64,000 nucleotides of DNA from Deinococcus sp. LM3 (GTDB taxonomy: Bacteria > Deinococcota > Deinococci > Deinococcales > Deinococcaceae), in the NCBI RefSeq assembly GCF_002017875.1, contig NZ_MUFV01000001.1, forward strand, positions 1,017,501 to 1,081,500. Reading direction: 5' to 3'. Position numbers and translations under genes: made by a program. Below are positions 42,399 through 52,217 of the stretch, one piece after another. Numbering within the stretch: position 1 is the first letter of the stretch; every line of letters begins with the position of its first letter. The notes under the pieces are model-generated. The model did no database searches, had not been told where the DNA came from, and worked only from the letters and a program-made list of their open reading frames with translations.

Positions 42399-43019
42399 GT
42401 GCCTCCCTCCGCTCCGCTGACCAGCCACGCCCCGGCGACCGCGCACCTGTCCCTTGATCCCGTCCTGGCCGGTGTGATCGCCCGCGTGGGCGACCTGCCG
42501 GTCCTGACGCCCACCCCGGACCCGTTCGGAACGCTGATCCGCAACGTGACCGGGCAGCAGCTGAGCGTGAAGGCCGCCGCCAGCATCCACGCCCGCCTGA
42601 CCGCCACGCTGGGCGAGGTGACCGCCGACACCCTGCTGGCCGCCAGTGGCGACACCCTGCGCGGCGCGGGCCTGTCCTGGGCGAAGGTACGGACCGTGCA
42701 GGCCATCGCACAGGCCGCGAAGACCGGCGCGGTGGAGTTCGCGCACCTGGCTGCGCAGGACGACGAGGCCGTGATCGCCGCGCTGCTGCCGCTGCCCGGC
42801 ATCGGCCGCTGGACCGCCGAGATGTTCCTGATGTTCGCCCTGGCCCGCCCGGACGTCTTCAGCCTCGGGGACCTCGCGCTGCGCCAGGGCCTGAGCCGCC
42901 TGCACCCGGACGCTGCGCCCGCCGACGTGCTGGCCCGCTGGAGCCCGTATCGCACCCTGGCCGCCCGCTACATCTGGGCCGACAACGCCCGCGTGAAGGG
43001 CGGCGGGGAACCGGTGTGA
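42399..43019 (+). CDS. alkA: DNA-3-methyladenine glycosylase II (AlkA type)
   Basis: A base-excision repair glycosylase that removes alkylated purines; 206 aa. The HhH-GPD core is present: hairpin LPLPGIGRWTAEM and the catalytic Asp in VFSLGDLALRQ. It lacks the N-terminal AlkA domain of the E. coli enzyme, matching the shorter AlkA2-like form known in Deinococcus. GTG 42399 has a GAGAAT box 6 nt upstream. It is convergent with the flavin reductase gene across the GATGGTT repeat. Confidence 0.92.
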   Translation: MPPSAPLTSHAPATAHLSLDPVLAGVIARVGDLPVLTPTPDPFGTLIRNVTGQQLSVKAAASIHARLTATLGEVTADTLLAASGDTLRGAGLSWAKVRTVQAIAQAAKTGAVEFAHLAAQDDEAVIAALLPLPGIGRWTAEMFLMFALARPDVFSLGDLALRQGLSRLHPDAAPADVLARWSPYRTLAARYIWADNARVKGGGEPV

Positions 43020-43024
43020 GCGGC

Positions 43025-43062
43025 GGATGGTTGATGGTTGATGGTTGATGGTTGATGGTCAA
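43025..43062. repeat. GATGGTT tandem repeat
   Basis: Five perfect 7-nt units (GATGGTT) run directly after the alkA stop, ending GATGGTCAAC. The same words occur at 8547-8576. It lies at the convergent end of alkA and the flavin reductase gene. Confidence 0.85.
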
Positions 43063-43108
43063 CAGCGTGTACGCGGCGCCTGTGCCCACGTCAAGGCCTA
43101 CCCACTCC

Positions 43109-43768
43109 CTACTGTCCCTTCTGCCACTCCTCGAAGGGAATGCGGTCGATGGTGAAGGTGTCGCGGGTGTGCGCGTAGGTGCCGCGCCCGCCCAGGCGGC
43201 CGATCAGGTCCAGGGCGGCGGTATCCACGTGGTGGCGTTCGGCGTCCTGCACGGCGTCGGCGCGCAGGGTCAGGCCCAGCACCTCGCCCAGAATGATGCG
43301 GGTGCGGCCAATCATGAGGGTCTGCACCTCGCGGCACTCCAGCGCGGCGGGCGCGGCGGCCACGCGCGGCACACGCACCTTCACGCCCGGCGTGAGGGCA
43401 ATGCCCAGCGCGTCGGGTTCGGCGTGCCCGTGCGGGAAGTCGGTGGCGGTGGCGCTCATGGCGTCGGCCAGGGCGGCGCTGACCATGTTCACGGTGAACT
43501 CGCCGCCGGGCGGAATGTTCAGCGCGGTGTCCTTGGGGGTGCCGTCGGCGCGGTCACCGGGCGCGAACGCCACGACGGGCGGGTCGCTGCCCATCAGCCC
43601 GAAGAACGAGTACGGCGCGAGGTTCACGTGCCCGTCCGCGCCGAGCGTGCCGACCCACGCGATGGGGCGCGGGACGACCGTGGCGGTCAGCAGTTTGTAG
43701 CGCGCGGCGGCGGGCAGCGCGGTCAGGTCGAAGTGCTGCGCGTCCGGCGGGGTGGGGGCCTGGGTCAT
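43109..43768 (-). CDS. Flavin reductase family protein (DUF447-like group)
   Basis: A 219-residue FMN-binding split-barrel protein. It opens TALPAAARYKLLTATVVPRPIAWVG, a motif of the flavoredoxin-like group, followed by HVNLAPYSFFGLMGSDPPVVAFAPG and GEFTVNMVS. ALECREVQTLMIGRTRIILGEVLGL is the second beta region. No partner enzyme is adjacent. The start ATG 43768 is divergent from xseB by 30 nt. Confidence 0.9.
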   Translation of the reverse strand: MTQAPTPPDAQHFDLTALPAAARYKLLTATVVPRPIAWVGTLGADGHVNLAPYSFFGLMGSDPPVVAFAPGDRADGTPKDTALNIPPGGEFTVNMVSAALADAMSATATDFPHGHAEPDALGIALTPGVKVRVPRVAAAPAALECREVQTLMIGRTRIILGEVLGLTLRADAVQDAERHHVDTAALDLIGRLGGRGTYAHTRDTFTIDRIPFEEWQKGQ

Positions 43769-43797
43769 GCGCGCAGCGTAGCGGTAGCATGCCGGTC

Positions 43798-44037
43798 ATG
43801 ACTGAGCCTCAGCCCACCCCGCCCGGCCCCGTCCCGTACCGCGAGGCGTACGCGCGGCTGTCCCGCATCGCGGCGGAACTGGAATCCGGCGAGGCCGACC
43901 TGGACCGCGTGCTGCCCCTGCTGGAGGAGGCCCGCGAGGCGTACGCCCAGTGCCGCGAGCGGATCGAGGCGGTGCGCGGCGTCCTGGCGGGCGACTGGGC
44001 CGACGGCGATCCGGAAGACGAATCCGACGCTGAATAG
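43798..44037 (+). CDS. xseB: Exodeoxyribonuclease VII small subunit
   Basis: XseB (79 aa) joins XseA to form ExoVII, which degrades single-stranded DNA. The family helix pair is clear: YREAYARLSRIAAELESGEADLDRVLPLLEEAREAYAQCRERI. It has Asp/Glu-rich ends. TAGCAT (43785-43790) is 7 nt before ATG 43798, so this start is chosen over an ATG three codons upstream. xseA is not adjacent. Confidence 0.9.
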   Translation: MTEPQPTPPGPVPYREAYARLSRIAAELESGEADLDRVLPLLEEAREAYAQCRERIEAVRGVLAGDWADGDPEDESDAE

Positions 44038-44088
44038 ACCGTGGGGAGCGGAGCGTGACTGACCTGCGACCCTCCCTCCCCCCGCTGG

Positions 44089-44724
44089 CTACTGCCCGCC
44101 GATGGCCTCGCGGACGGGCGTGCTGCCGCTGACGAGTTCGGTGGTCAGGCCGACGCTGCCGGGTTCGTGCAGGGCAGCCAGGACGGCGGCAGCCACGTCG
44201 TCGCGGGGGATCATGCCGCGCGGGGCGGGCAGTCCGGCGCTGACCTGACCGGTGCCGGGCGTGTCGGTCAGGCCGCCGGGGCGCAGGATGGTCCAGTCGA
44301 GTCCGCTGGCCTGCACGTGCGCGTCCGAGGTGGCCTTGACGCGCAGCACGGCGTGCAGGAAGGGCGGCATCTGCTCCGGGCGGTCCACGCCCATGGAACT
44401 GACGACCACGAGGCGGCGCGGGCCTCCGGTGGCGGCGCGGCCCGCGAGTTCGTCGGTCAGGGCGATCAGGGCGTCGCCGTCGATGGCCCGGTAATGGCCG
44501 CTGGTGCCGGCCCCGGCGGCCCACACGACGGCTTCGGCGCCGTCCAGGGCGTGCTGCCAGTGGCCGGTCAGGTCGCCCAGGACGGGGGCCGCGCCGTGCA
44601 GGGCGACCATGTCCGCCTGTTCCTGCGTGCGAACGAGAGCGGTGACGGCATGACCGGCCTGCGCGGCCTGATGCACGACGCGGCGGCCCACGCCTCCGGC
44701 CGCTCCGATGACAGTGATCTTCAT
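44089..44724 (-). CDS. NAD(P)-dependent atypical SDR (NmrA/YwnB-like)
   Basis: A 211-residue atypical SDR. It has the Rossmann start GAAGGVGRRVVHQA, then AEAVVWAAGAG, VVVSSMGVDRPE, and LDWTILRPGGLTD, the usual order in SDR_a5/YwnB-like proteins. It probably binds NAD(P), but catalysis is not assured. The neighbouring plsC is divergent. A second NmrA-like protein is at 62109-62864. Confidence 0.87.
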   Translation of the reverse strand: MKITVIGAAGGVGRRVVHQAAQAGHAVTALVRTQEQADMVALHGAAPVLGDLTGHWQHALDGAEAVVWAAGAGTSGHYRAIDGDALIALTDELAGRAATGGPRRLVVVSSMGVDRPEQMPPFLHAVLRVKATSDAHVQASGLDWTILRPGGLTDTPGTGQVSAGLPAPRGMIPRDDVAAAVLAALHEPGSVGLTTELVSGSTPVREAIGGQ

Positions 44725-44876
44725 GCCGCCCAGCCTGAGCGCCGCCCCCGCTGGTCACTGTCGGGCTGCTCACGGTGCGCGGCGAGCGGTCTTCACGCGG
44801 CCCTTAGCGTCGCGGACGGGCCGTCCGGTCAGGCCGGGCCTGCGCGGGCGGCGCGGCGGGCGTATCCTCTGCTTTG

Positions 44877-45539
44877 ATGAGTGAAGTTGCCCGCCCTGAC
44901 CTGAACGGCTCCCGCTCGCCCGAGTCGGGAAGCCCGCTGCGCCTCGCCCGGCCTGAACCCGGCCCGCCCCCCGTCATTCCGGCCGTGTACCGCTTCGTGG
45001 TGAACGTGACGTACCTGCCGGTCCTGGCGAGCGGCATGCACCTGGAAGTGCACGGCCGGGAGCACGTGCCGGTCGCGGGCACGCCGCTGGTCGTGGCGGC
45101 CAACCACGTGAGCGGCCTGGACCCGTTCCTGGTGGCGCGCGCCCTGCCGCCGGGCCGGTTCCTGCAGTTCATGGCGAAAAAGGAACTGTTCGTGCCGCTG
45201 GTCGGGGACGTGATCCGCGCCGGGGGATCATTCCCGGTGGACCGCAGCGGCAACGACCTGGGCGCGGTCCGCACGTCCCTGCGGATCCTGAAGGCGGGCG
45301 GCACGGTCGGCATCTTCCCGCAGGGCACGCGCGGCGGCGGCGAACTGCACGGCGGGGCGGCGCTGATCGCCGCGAAGGGCCGCGCACCCATCCTGCCGGC
45401 CGGGATCAGCCGCGACGGGAAACGCTGGATCGTGCGTTTCGGTGAGCCCATCTCGCCGCGCGGGGGGATCAAGAGCGTCACGGCGGAACTGGGCGTGGCG
45501 CTGCGGGAACTGGCCGTACCGGTCGGCCGGGCGTACTGA
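44877..45539 (+). CDS. plsC: 1-acyl-sn-glycerol-3-phosphate acyltransferase family (PlsC)
   Basis: A membrane acyltransferase of phospholipid synthesis, 220 aa. The catalytic H-x4-D motif is N-H-V-S-G-L-D. Block II is GGSFPVDR. Block III reads FPQGTRGGG, with Gln where Glu is usual (FPEGTR). A Pro-rich N-terminal tail and a membrane segment (AVYRFVVNVTYLPVLASG) precede the domain. TATCCT (44863-44868) is 8 nt before ATG 44877. The cobalamin riboswitch follows. Confidence 0.87.
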   Translation: MSEVARPDLNGSRSPESGSPLRLARPEPGPPPVIPAVYRFVVNVTYLPVLASGMHLEVHGREHVPVAGTPLVVAANHVSGLDPFLVARALPPGRFLQFMAKKELFVPLVGDVIRAGGSFPVDRSGNDLGAVRTSLRILKAGGTVGIFPQGTRGGGELHGGAALIAAKGRAPILPAGISRDGKRWIVRFGEPISPRGGIKSVTAELGVALRELAVPVGRAY

Positions 45540-45568
45540 CGGTCCGGCGGGCCGGGGGCGGCGTGCGC

Positions 45569-45574
45569 TATGCT
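45569..45574 (+). promoter_or_regulatory. -10 box of the cobalamin riboswitch
   Basis: TATGCT lies 6 nt before the expected transcript start near 45581, where the riboswitch begins. No clear -35 box is seen. Confidence 0.55.
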
Positions 45575-45577
45575 GGG

Positions 45578-45690
45578 CGGTGACGGCTGCGGGGGGAAAT
45601 CCGGTGAGAGTCCGGTCCTGTCGCGCAACGGTAACCCGCCCCTGGTGGTGGGCAAGGCCGAGCACCCCCGCCGTTCACGCCTGCCCGGCA
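45578..45690 (+). promoter_or_regulatory. Cobalamin riboswitch
   Basis: The core AATCCGGTGAGAGTCCGG, then CTGTCGCGCAACGGTAA, is the conserved centre of the B12 aptamer. The downstream B12-box-like segment (45652-45672) reads AAGGCCGAGCACC then CCCGCC, a degenerate match to AGNCAGGANACCTGCC. It lies upstream of btuF and probably controls the whole uptake operon through the terminator at 45787-45816. Confidence 0.85.
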
Positions 45691-45786
45691 CCCGGGGGGC
45701 GTGTGGCATGACCTCTCGCGGAGTAGGGGGCACGCCGTGGCTGCCTCGCCCCTGGCGCGCGCCTGCCCACGGACTGCTGATCCCTG

Positions 45787-45816
45787 CGCCGCCCCACTCC
45801 GGGGCGGCGTTGTCGT
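45787..45816 (+). terminator. Terminator between riboswitch and btuF
   Basis: CGCCGCCCC pairs with GGGGCGGCG around ACTCC, followed by TTGTCGTT. It lies 27 nt before btuF, where a riboswitch-controlled terminator would sit. Confidence 0.65.
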
Positions 45817-45842
45817 TCCGGGCGAGGGGCGAGGAGCACCCC

Positions 45843-46718
45843 ATGAACCGCACGTTTCTGACTGCAGCCCTGACCGGCTTCCTGACCCTGGGCGGCGCGT
45901 CTGCCGCGACCTCCTACCCCCTGACCCTGAAAGACGACCTGGGCCGCACCGTGACGGTGAAGGCCGAGCCCAGGCGGATCGTGAGCATGCTGCCCAGCAC
46001 CAGTGAGACGCTGTGCGCCATCGCCGCCTGCGAGAAGCTGGTGGGCGTGGACGCGTACAGCGATTACCCGCAGGCGGTCATGAAGCTGCCGAAGATGGGC
46101 GGCCTGTACGACCCGAACATCGAGGCGATCATCGCGCAGAAGCCGGATCTGGTGCTGGTCAGTCAGTACGGGAAGCTGGAGGGGCCGCTGACGCAGGCGG
46201 GCATCACGGTGGTCGCCGTGAACCCGGAAACGTACGACGAGGTGTTCAGCAAGACCCTGACGCTGGGCCGCATCGTGAACCGCGAGGCGCAGGCGCGGGC
46301 GCTGGTGACGCGCATGAAGAGCGACATTGCCCGCGTGGAGATCTTGACGAGGAACGTGGTGCGCAAGCCCACCGCTTACCTGGAGATCGACCCGACGCCG
46401 TACTCGGTCGGCCCGAACTCGTTCATGGGTGTGCTGCTGACCAAGGCGGGCGCGCGGAACATCATTCCGGCCAGCATGGGTGACTTCCCGAAGGTGGACC
46501 CGGAATTCATTGTGAAGGCCAACCCGCAGCTGATCCTGGGCGTGGACGCGAAGACGGCGGGCGCGCGGCCCGGCTGGAACAGCATCAGTGCACTGAAGAC
46601 CGGGCGGGTCGTGAACATCCCCGCCGAGCTGAACACCATGCTGGGCCGCCCCGGTCCGCGTCTGCCGCAGGCGCTGCGCGGCCTGGCGAAGATCGTTCAC
46701 CCGGAACTGTTCAAGTAA
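45843..46718 (+). CDS. btuF: Cobalamin-type ABC transporter substrate-binding protein
   Basis: A periplasmic (type III) substrate-binding protein of 291 aa. The signal peptide (LTAALTGFLTLGGASA) is followed by DDLGRTVTVKAEPRRIVSMLPSTSETLCAI, the BtuF/FecB signature, and YDPNIEAIIAQKPDLVLVS. The cobalamin riboswitch upstream makes B12 or cobinamide the likely ligand (inference); heme-type ligands are possible from sequence alone. GAGGAG is 8-13 nt before ATG 45843. btuC follows after 4 nt. Confidence 0.88.
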   Translation: MNRTFLTAALTGFLTLGGASAATSYPLTLKDDLGRTVTVKAEPRRIVSMLPSTSETLCAIAACEKLVGVDAYSDYPQAVMKLPKMGGLYDPNIEAIIAQKPDLVLVSQYGKLEGPLTQAGITVVAVNPETYDEVFSKTLTLGRIVNREAQARALVTRMKSDIARVEILTRNVVRKPTAYLEIDPTPYSVGPNSFMGVLLTKAGARNIIPASMGDFPKVDPEFIVKANPQLILGVDAKTAGARPGWNSISALKTGRVVNIPAELNTMLGRPGPRLPQALRGLAKIVHPELFK

Positions 46719-46722
46719 GCCG

Positions 46723-47742
46723 GTGGAGGCCGCCGCGAGTGACCGCCGGGGAGCGGCCGGTGCCCTGGCGCTTCCCCTGAAGACGGCCGGGCTGGTGCTG
46801 CTGCTGCTCTCGGCGGTGGTGCTGGGCACCGGGCTGGGCAGCGTGAACGTGCCGCCCGGCGAGGTGCTGGGCGCGCTGTGGCGCGGCGTGACCGGTCAGG
46901 AGCTGGCCGGGAACGACGTGATCGTGTGGCAGATCCGCCTGCCGCGCGTGGTGATGGGCGTGCTGGTGGGCGCCAGCCTCAGCGTGTGCGGCGGCGCGTT
47001 CCAGGGCGTGTTCCGCAACCCGCTGGCCGACCCGTACCTGCTGGGCGTGGCGAGCGGCAGCGCGCTGGGCGCGACCATCGCCATCGTGTCGGGCTGGCCG
47101 CGCACCCTGATTCCCGTGACGGCGCTGCTGCTGGCGCTGGCCGCCGTGACCTGCACGCTGGCCCTGGCGCGCGAGGGCCGCCGCTTTCCGCCGAACCGCC
47201 TGATCCTGGCGGGCGTGGTGGTGGGCAGCGTCCTGAGCGCGGCCACCACGGCGCTGATCCTGCGCGGCGAGGACCGCGCGCGGCAGGTGCTGGCGTACAC
47301 GCTGGGCGACCTGGGCTTCAGCGGCTGGCCGGACGTGCTGACGGTCCTGCCGTACGCGGCGCTGGGCGGCGGGGCGCTGCTGCTGCTGGCCCGCGCGCTC
47401 GACACGCTGCAACTGGGGGAACTGACCGCCCGCAGTCTGGGCGTGCCGGTCGAGCGACTCCGGCTGATCACGGTCGTGGCGGCCAGCGTCGCCACGGCGG
47501 GCGCGGTGGCGTACGTGGGCGTGATCGGCTTCGTGGGATTGATCGTGCCGCACGTGGTGCGCCTGATGTTCGGCCCCGGTCACCGGACGCTGCTGCCGCT
47601 CTCGGCACTGCTGGGCGGGGCGCTGCTGGTGTACGCGGACCTGCTGGCCCGCACCACGCCCCTGTCGCAGGTGGGGATCGTGACCACGCTGCTGGGCGGG
47701 CCGTTCTTCCTGTGGCTGCTGAGGCGGCAATCCAGTGAGTAG
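46723..47742 (+). CDS. btuC: Cobalamin-type ABC transporter permease
   Basis: A FecCD/BtuC-family permease of 339 aa with about ten helices. Family motifs are RLPRVVMGVLVGASLSVCGGAFQ, NPLADPYLLGVASGSALGA, and VGVIGFVGLIVPHVVRL. GTG 46723 is 4 nt after the btuF stop. The stop overlaps the btuD start region (btuD GTG 47735), so the three genes form one operon. Confidence 0.92.
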   Translation: MEAAASDRRGAAGALALPLKTAGLVLLLLSAVVLGTGLGSVNVPPGEVLGALWRGVTGQELAGNDVIVWQIRLPRVVMGVLVGASLSVCGGAFQGVFRNPLADPYLLGVASGSALGATIAIVSGWPRTLIPVTALLLALAAVTCTLALAREGRRFPPNRLILAGVVVGSVLSAATTALILRGEDRARQVLAYTLGDLGFSGWPDVLTVLPYAALGGGALLLLARALDTLQLGELTARSLGVPVERLRLITVVAASVATAGAVAYVGVIGFVGLIVPHVVRLMFGPGHRTLLPLSALLGGALLVYADLLARTTPLSQVGIVTTLLGGPFFLWLLRRQSSE

Positions 47743-48547
47743 GCCCATGCAGAGCCCGGCCAGCAGTCCGGACCGGCTGGAGGCGCACGACGTGCACGTG
47801 CAGGCCGGGTCGTTCCCGGCGGTGCGGGGCGTGAGCGCCACGTTCGCGCCGGGCGAGTTCACGGCCGTGATCGGCCCGAACGGCGCGGGGAAAAGTACGC
47901 TGCTGCGCGCACTGATCGGCCTGACCCCGGTCACACGCGGCGAGGTGAGGCTGGCCGGAAAGCCGCTGCGGAGCTGGAGCCGCGCCGAGCGGTCACGGGC
48001 ACTGGCGTTCCTGGCGCAGAGCGAGGGCCTGCCGGCCGCCGCGCGCGTGCGGGACGTGGTCGCCCTGGGGCGCGGGGCGGGCGACTGGCGCTTCGGTCTG
48101 CTGCCCCGGTCCCCCTGGACGCCCGAGGACGAGGCCGCCGTGGACTCCGCGCTGGACCGCACGGACACCCGCCGTTTCGAGGACCGGCGCGTGTCGGAAC
48201 TGTCGGGCGGCGAGGCCCAGCGCGTGGCCCTGGCGCGCGCGCTGGCCGCGCAACCCCGGTTCCTGCTGCTGGACGAACCCACCAACCACCTGGATCTCGC
48301 GTACGCGCTGGACGTGGTGCGGTACCTGCGCTGCGAGGTGGCCGGGGGGCTGGGCGTCGTGGCGGTCCTGCACGACCTGAACCTCGCGGCCCGCGCCGAC
48401 CGGCTGGTGCTGCTGCACGCCGGGCAGGTCCTCGCCAGCGGACGGCCCGCCGACGTCCTGACGCCCGCGCACCTGCACGCGGCGTACGGGGTGCGGGTCA
48501 GGGTGGTGCAGGACGCAGACCGCCTGCTGGTTATCCCCGAGGATTAG
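47735..48547 (+). CDS. btuD: Cobalamin-type ABC transporter ATP-binding protein
   Basis: An ABC ATPase of 270 aa: Walker A GPNGAGKST, signature LSGGEAQRVALARAL, Walker B LLLDEPTNHLD, and H-loop VLHDLNLA. It powers the BtuC permease. The frame starts with GTG 47735, overlapping btuC by 8 nt; ATG 47747 is an alternative. The ferredoxin gene follows after 4 nt. Confidence 0.93.
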   Translation: MSRPMQSPASSPDRLEAHDVHVQAGSFPAVRGVSATFAPGEFTAVIGPNGAGKSTLLRALIGLTPVTRGEVRLAGKPLRSWSRAERSRALAFLAQSEGLPAAARVRDVVALGRGAGDWRFGLLPRSPWTPEDEAAVDSALDRTDTRRFEDRRVSELSGGEAQRVALARALAAQPRFLLLDEPTNHLDLAYALDVVRYLRCEVAGGLGVVAVLHDLNLAARADRLVLLHAGQVLASGRPADVLTPAHLHAAYGVRVRVVQDADRLLVIPED

Positions 48548-48551
48548 GGCG

Positions 48552-48902
48552 ATGCCAGCCAAGTACTTCCCCACCCACGGCCACCTGCTCGTCTGCCAGG
48601 GCCCCAACTGTCAGGCGCGCGGGTCGGCGCTGCTGCACAAGGCCCTGTGGAACCACCTGGAACGCGCCTCGCTGGCGTACTACAAACGCGGCGGGACGCT
48701 GCGCCTGACCGAGAGCGGCTGCCTGGGCTCGTGCAGTTTCGGCCCGAGCCTGTGCGTGTACCGCGCCGCGCCCGGCGGGGGCCTGGAAGAAGCGTGGTAC
48801 GCCGCCGTGGACTTCCCGCTGGCCGCCCGCATCGCGCAGGCCGTACACGAGCAGGGGCCGCTGCCCGCCGAGCATCAGTACGGCCCCGACGGGCAGGGGT
48901 AG
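48552..48902 (+). CDS. (2Fe-2S) ferredoxin domain protein
   Basis: A 116-residue thioredoxin-like [2Fe-2S] ferredoxin. The four ligand Cys are in C-Q-G-P-N-C and ESGCLGSCSFG (C-x3-C). Genes of this type are often found near cobalamin genes, and this one is the last gene of the B12 uptake operon. Its electron partner is unknown. Confidence 0.87.
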   Translation: MPAKYFPTHGHLLVCQGPNCQARGSALLHKALWNHLERASLAYYKRGGTLRLTESGCLGSCSFGPSLCVYRAAPGGGLEEAWYAAVDFPLAARIAQAVHEQGPLPAEHQYGPDGQG

Positions 48903-48930
48903 CGGCGCCCAGCAGGAATGGGGGCGGGGG

Positions 48931-50784
48931 TCAGCCGCGCACGACTTCCAGAATCTGCTGACCGTACTTACGCAGGCGTTCGGGGCCCATGCCGCGCACC
49001 TCCTGCAGGTCCGCCTCGGTGTAGGGGACGCGGCGGGCGATCTCGGCCAGGGTGGCGTTGCTGGCCACGATGAACCGGCTGATCTCCTGGCGTTTGGCCT
49101 CGCTGTTGCGCCAGTCGCGCAGGCGGGCGTACACGGCGGCCTGGTCGTCCGTAAGGTCGGCGGCCGGGTCCTCCTTGCCGCCCGGCAGGTCCGGGACCAG
49201 CGTGACCGGGGTGAGGTCGGCCGTCACGGGCGCGGCGCCGCGGGGCAGCGGGCGGCCCTGACGCTCGTTGCGGGCCGGGCGTTCACCACGGTCGGGGCGC
49301 TCGCCACGGGCCGGCCGGTCACTGCGGGCCGGACGGTCGCCACGCGGTGCGGGCGCGTCTGTCCGGGCATCTGCGGCGGGCGTCTGGGCGGTCTGGGGCG
49401 CGGGCTGCTCCGACTCACTGGCGGGCGTCTCAGAGGGCGCGTCGGCGGGCAGCGGGTCCAGGTGTCGTACGTCCGGCAGGCCCGCCGGCAGGTTCGGGGC
49501 GTCCGGGCCGGAGCTGACCGGCATCGGCAGCGGCATGTGCGCCGGGGAGGGAGTATCGCTGAACACGATCTCCGGCTCCCAGACCTCCTCGGCCGGAGCC
49601 TGCACTGGAGCCTGGACCGGCGCGGGGGTCGTGGCAGGGGTGGAGGTCGGAGTCGGCGCGGCGGCCGGCGCCTCGAAGGTCACGCGGTCCGGGCCAGCCT
49701 CGCGGCGCGGCCGGTCTTCACGGCGCGGCTCGTCACGGCGCCCTTCATCCCGGCGAGCTTCATCCCGGCGCCCCTCGTCGCGGCGGGGGCGGCCTCCACG
49801 GTCGAACGCGGCGCGGTCACGGCCCCCCCGGCGGAACTCGCGGCGGTCGTCTCCCCTGGCCTCGGGCGGGCCGTCGCGTTCCTGGGCAGGTGGCGTCCGG
49901 TCGCGCCCCGGCTGGGACGGCTCGGACGGCGCCCGCTCGGGCTGGGCCTGGGCCTGGGCCTGGGTTTGTGTCTGGGCGGGCTGCTCCGGGCGGACCGTCC
50001 CGGCGGCGCGCAGCAACTCCAGGCTGACGCTCAGGTCCTCCAGGCCCGGCGTGAGCAGCACGCCCCCGCCCACGCTACGGGCCGACGCGAGGACCCCGCC
50101 GGACGGCGCGGTCGTGTCGGCCGCCGCGTCCGGTGAGAGCAGCAGCGCGGTCGGGCCGGCGAGTTGCGCCGCGCCGCCCAGCCGCTCGGCCAGCTGCGCC
50201 GCCGTGCGGGCCGCGCGGGCCAGTCGCAGCGGCAGGGTCGCGGCGTCCCGCAGGGCCAGCGACACGCTCAGGTCGCTGGGGGGCGCGCCGACCGCCGTGG
50301 GGGCGCGGCCCGCGCCGAACAGCGCGGTCAGCGGCGCGTCACCGTGCCCGGTCAGGGTCACGCTGTCGCGGTACACGGCCAGCGCCGCGCCGCGCCGCAG
50401 CCAGTCCCCACCGGGGGCCAGGGTGGCGTCCGCGATGACCGGCACCCCGGCGCGGCGGGCGCGGTCCAGGTCGTCGGTGGTGGCCTCCAGGAGCCACACG
50501 GCGCGCGCGCCGCGCCAGTCGGCGTCCAGCGGCGCGGCGGCCAGTCCGGCGTCGGCCAGGGCGTCGCGGTTCACGCGCACGCGCGGGTCCACGCGCAGGG
50601 TGCCGCTGCCCAGCAACGCAGCCAGCTGGAGGGCCAGGGCGGCGTGGTCACGCAGCAGCAGACCCCAGTCGGCGCCTTCCAGCGCGGCCAGCGCGCCGGC
50701 CAGCCGCGCCTGTGGGTCACCGCGTTCGGCGTGCAGGCGCACGAGGCGGGCGTCAGGACGCAGGGAGGCAGGAGCATCAGTCAT
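48931..50784 (-). CDS. HRDC-domain protein with degenerate PLP-enzyme domain
   Basis: A 617-residue protein in three parts. Residues 1-250 resemble Cys/Met-metabolism PLP enzymes: VIADATLAPGGDWLRRGAAL and SVTLTGHGDAP match the DNT and SATKYxGGHxD motifs, but the PLP Lys is missing. Residues 250-530 are a Pro/Arg/Asp-rich disordered linker with repeated RRDE-like units. The last 75 residues form an HRDC nucleic-acid-binding domain (DDQAAVYARLRDWRN, MGPERLRKYGQQILEVV). A fusion of this kind is known in D. radiodurans (DR_2444, from memory). ATG 50784 is the start; the longer frame is antisense to the VWA gene. Confidence 0.85.
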   Translation of the reverse strand: MTDAPASLRPDARLVRLHAERGDPQARLAGALAALEGADWGLLLRDHAALALQLAALLGSGTLRVDPRVRVNRDALADAGLAAAPLDADWRGARAVWLLEATTDDLDRARRAGVPVIADATLAPGGDWLRRGAALAVYRDSVTLTGHGDAPLTALFGAGRAPTAVGAPPSDLSVSLALRDAATLPLRLARAARTAAQLAERLGGAAQLAGPTALLLSPDAAADTTAPSGGVLASARSVGGGVLLTPGLEDLSVSLELLRAAGTVRPEQPAQTQTQAQAQAQPERAPSEPSQPGRDRTPPAQERDGPPEARGDDRREFRRGGRDRAAFDRGGRPRRDEGRRDEARRDEGRRDEPRREDRPRREAGPDRVTFEAPAAAPTPTSTPATTPAPVQAPVQAPAEEVWEPEIVFSDTPSPAHMPLPMPVSSGPDAPNLPAGLPDVRHLDPLPADAPSETPASESEQPAPQTAQTPAADARTDAPAPRGDRPARSDRPARGERPDRGERPARNERQGRPLPRGAAPVTADLTPVTLVPDLPGGKEDPAADLTDDQAAVYARLRDWRNSEAKRQEISRFIVASNATLAEIARRVPYTEADLQEVRGMGPERLRKYGQQILEVVRG

Positions 50785-50910
50785 ACCCGCCATTGTGACG
50801 TACCCGGCGCAACCGGGGGAATAGCGGCGGCGTTCACGCGCCCGAAACGCCCAGACCCTTACAAAGTGCGGCTGCCAAACGCGCCATGCTGGGAACGAAC
50901 GGAGGTCTTC

Positions 50911-52119
<1,209 letters not shown>

Positions 52120-52135
52120 ACGACAGGGCGCACCG

Positions 52136-52174
52136 AAAGCCGCTGGCAGCGTGAATGCGCCAGCGGCTTTTTCT
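52136..52174 (+). terminator. Terminator after the VWA gene
   Basis: AAAGCCGCTGGC pairs perfectly with GCCAGCGGCTTT around an 11-nt loop, followed by TTCT. It lies 17 nt past the stop. Confidence 0.88.
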
Positions 52175-52217
52175 GATGTCCTCCCTGATGTGCTGTTCGG
52201 TGGCTGCCGGGTGGCTC

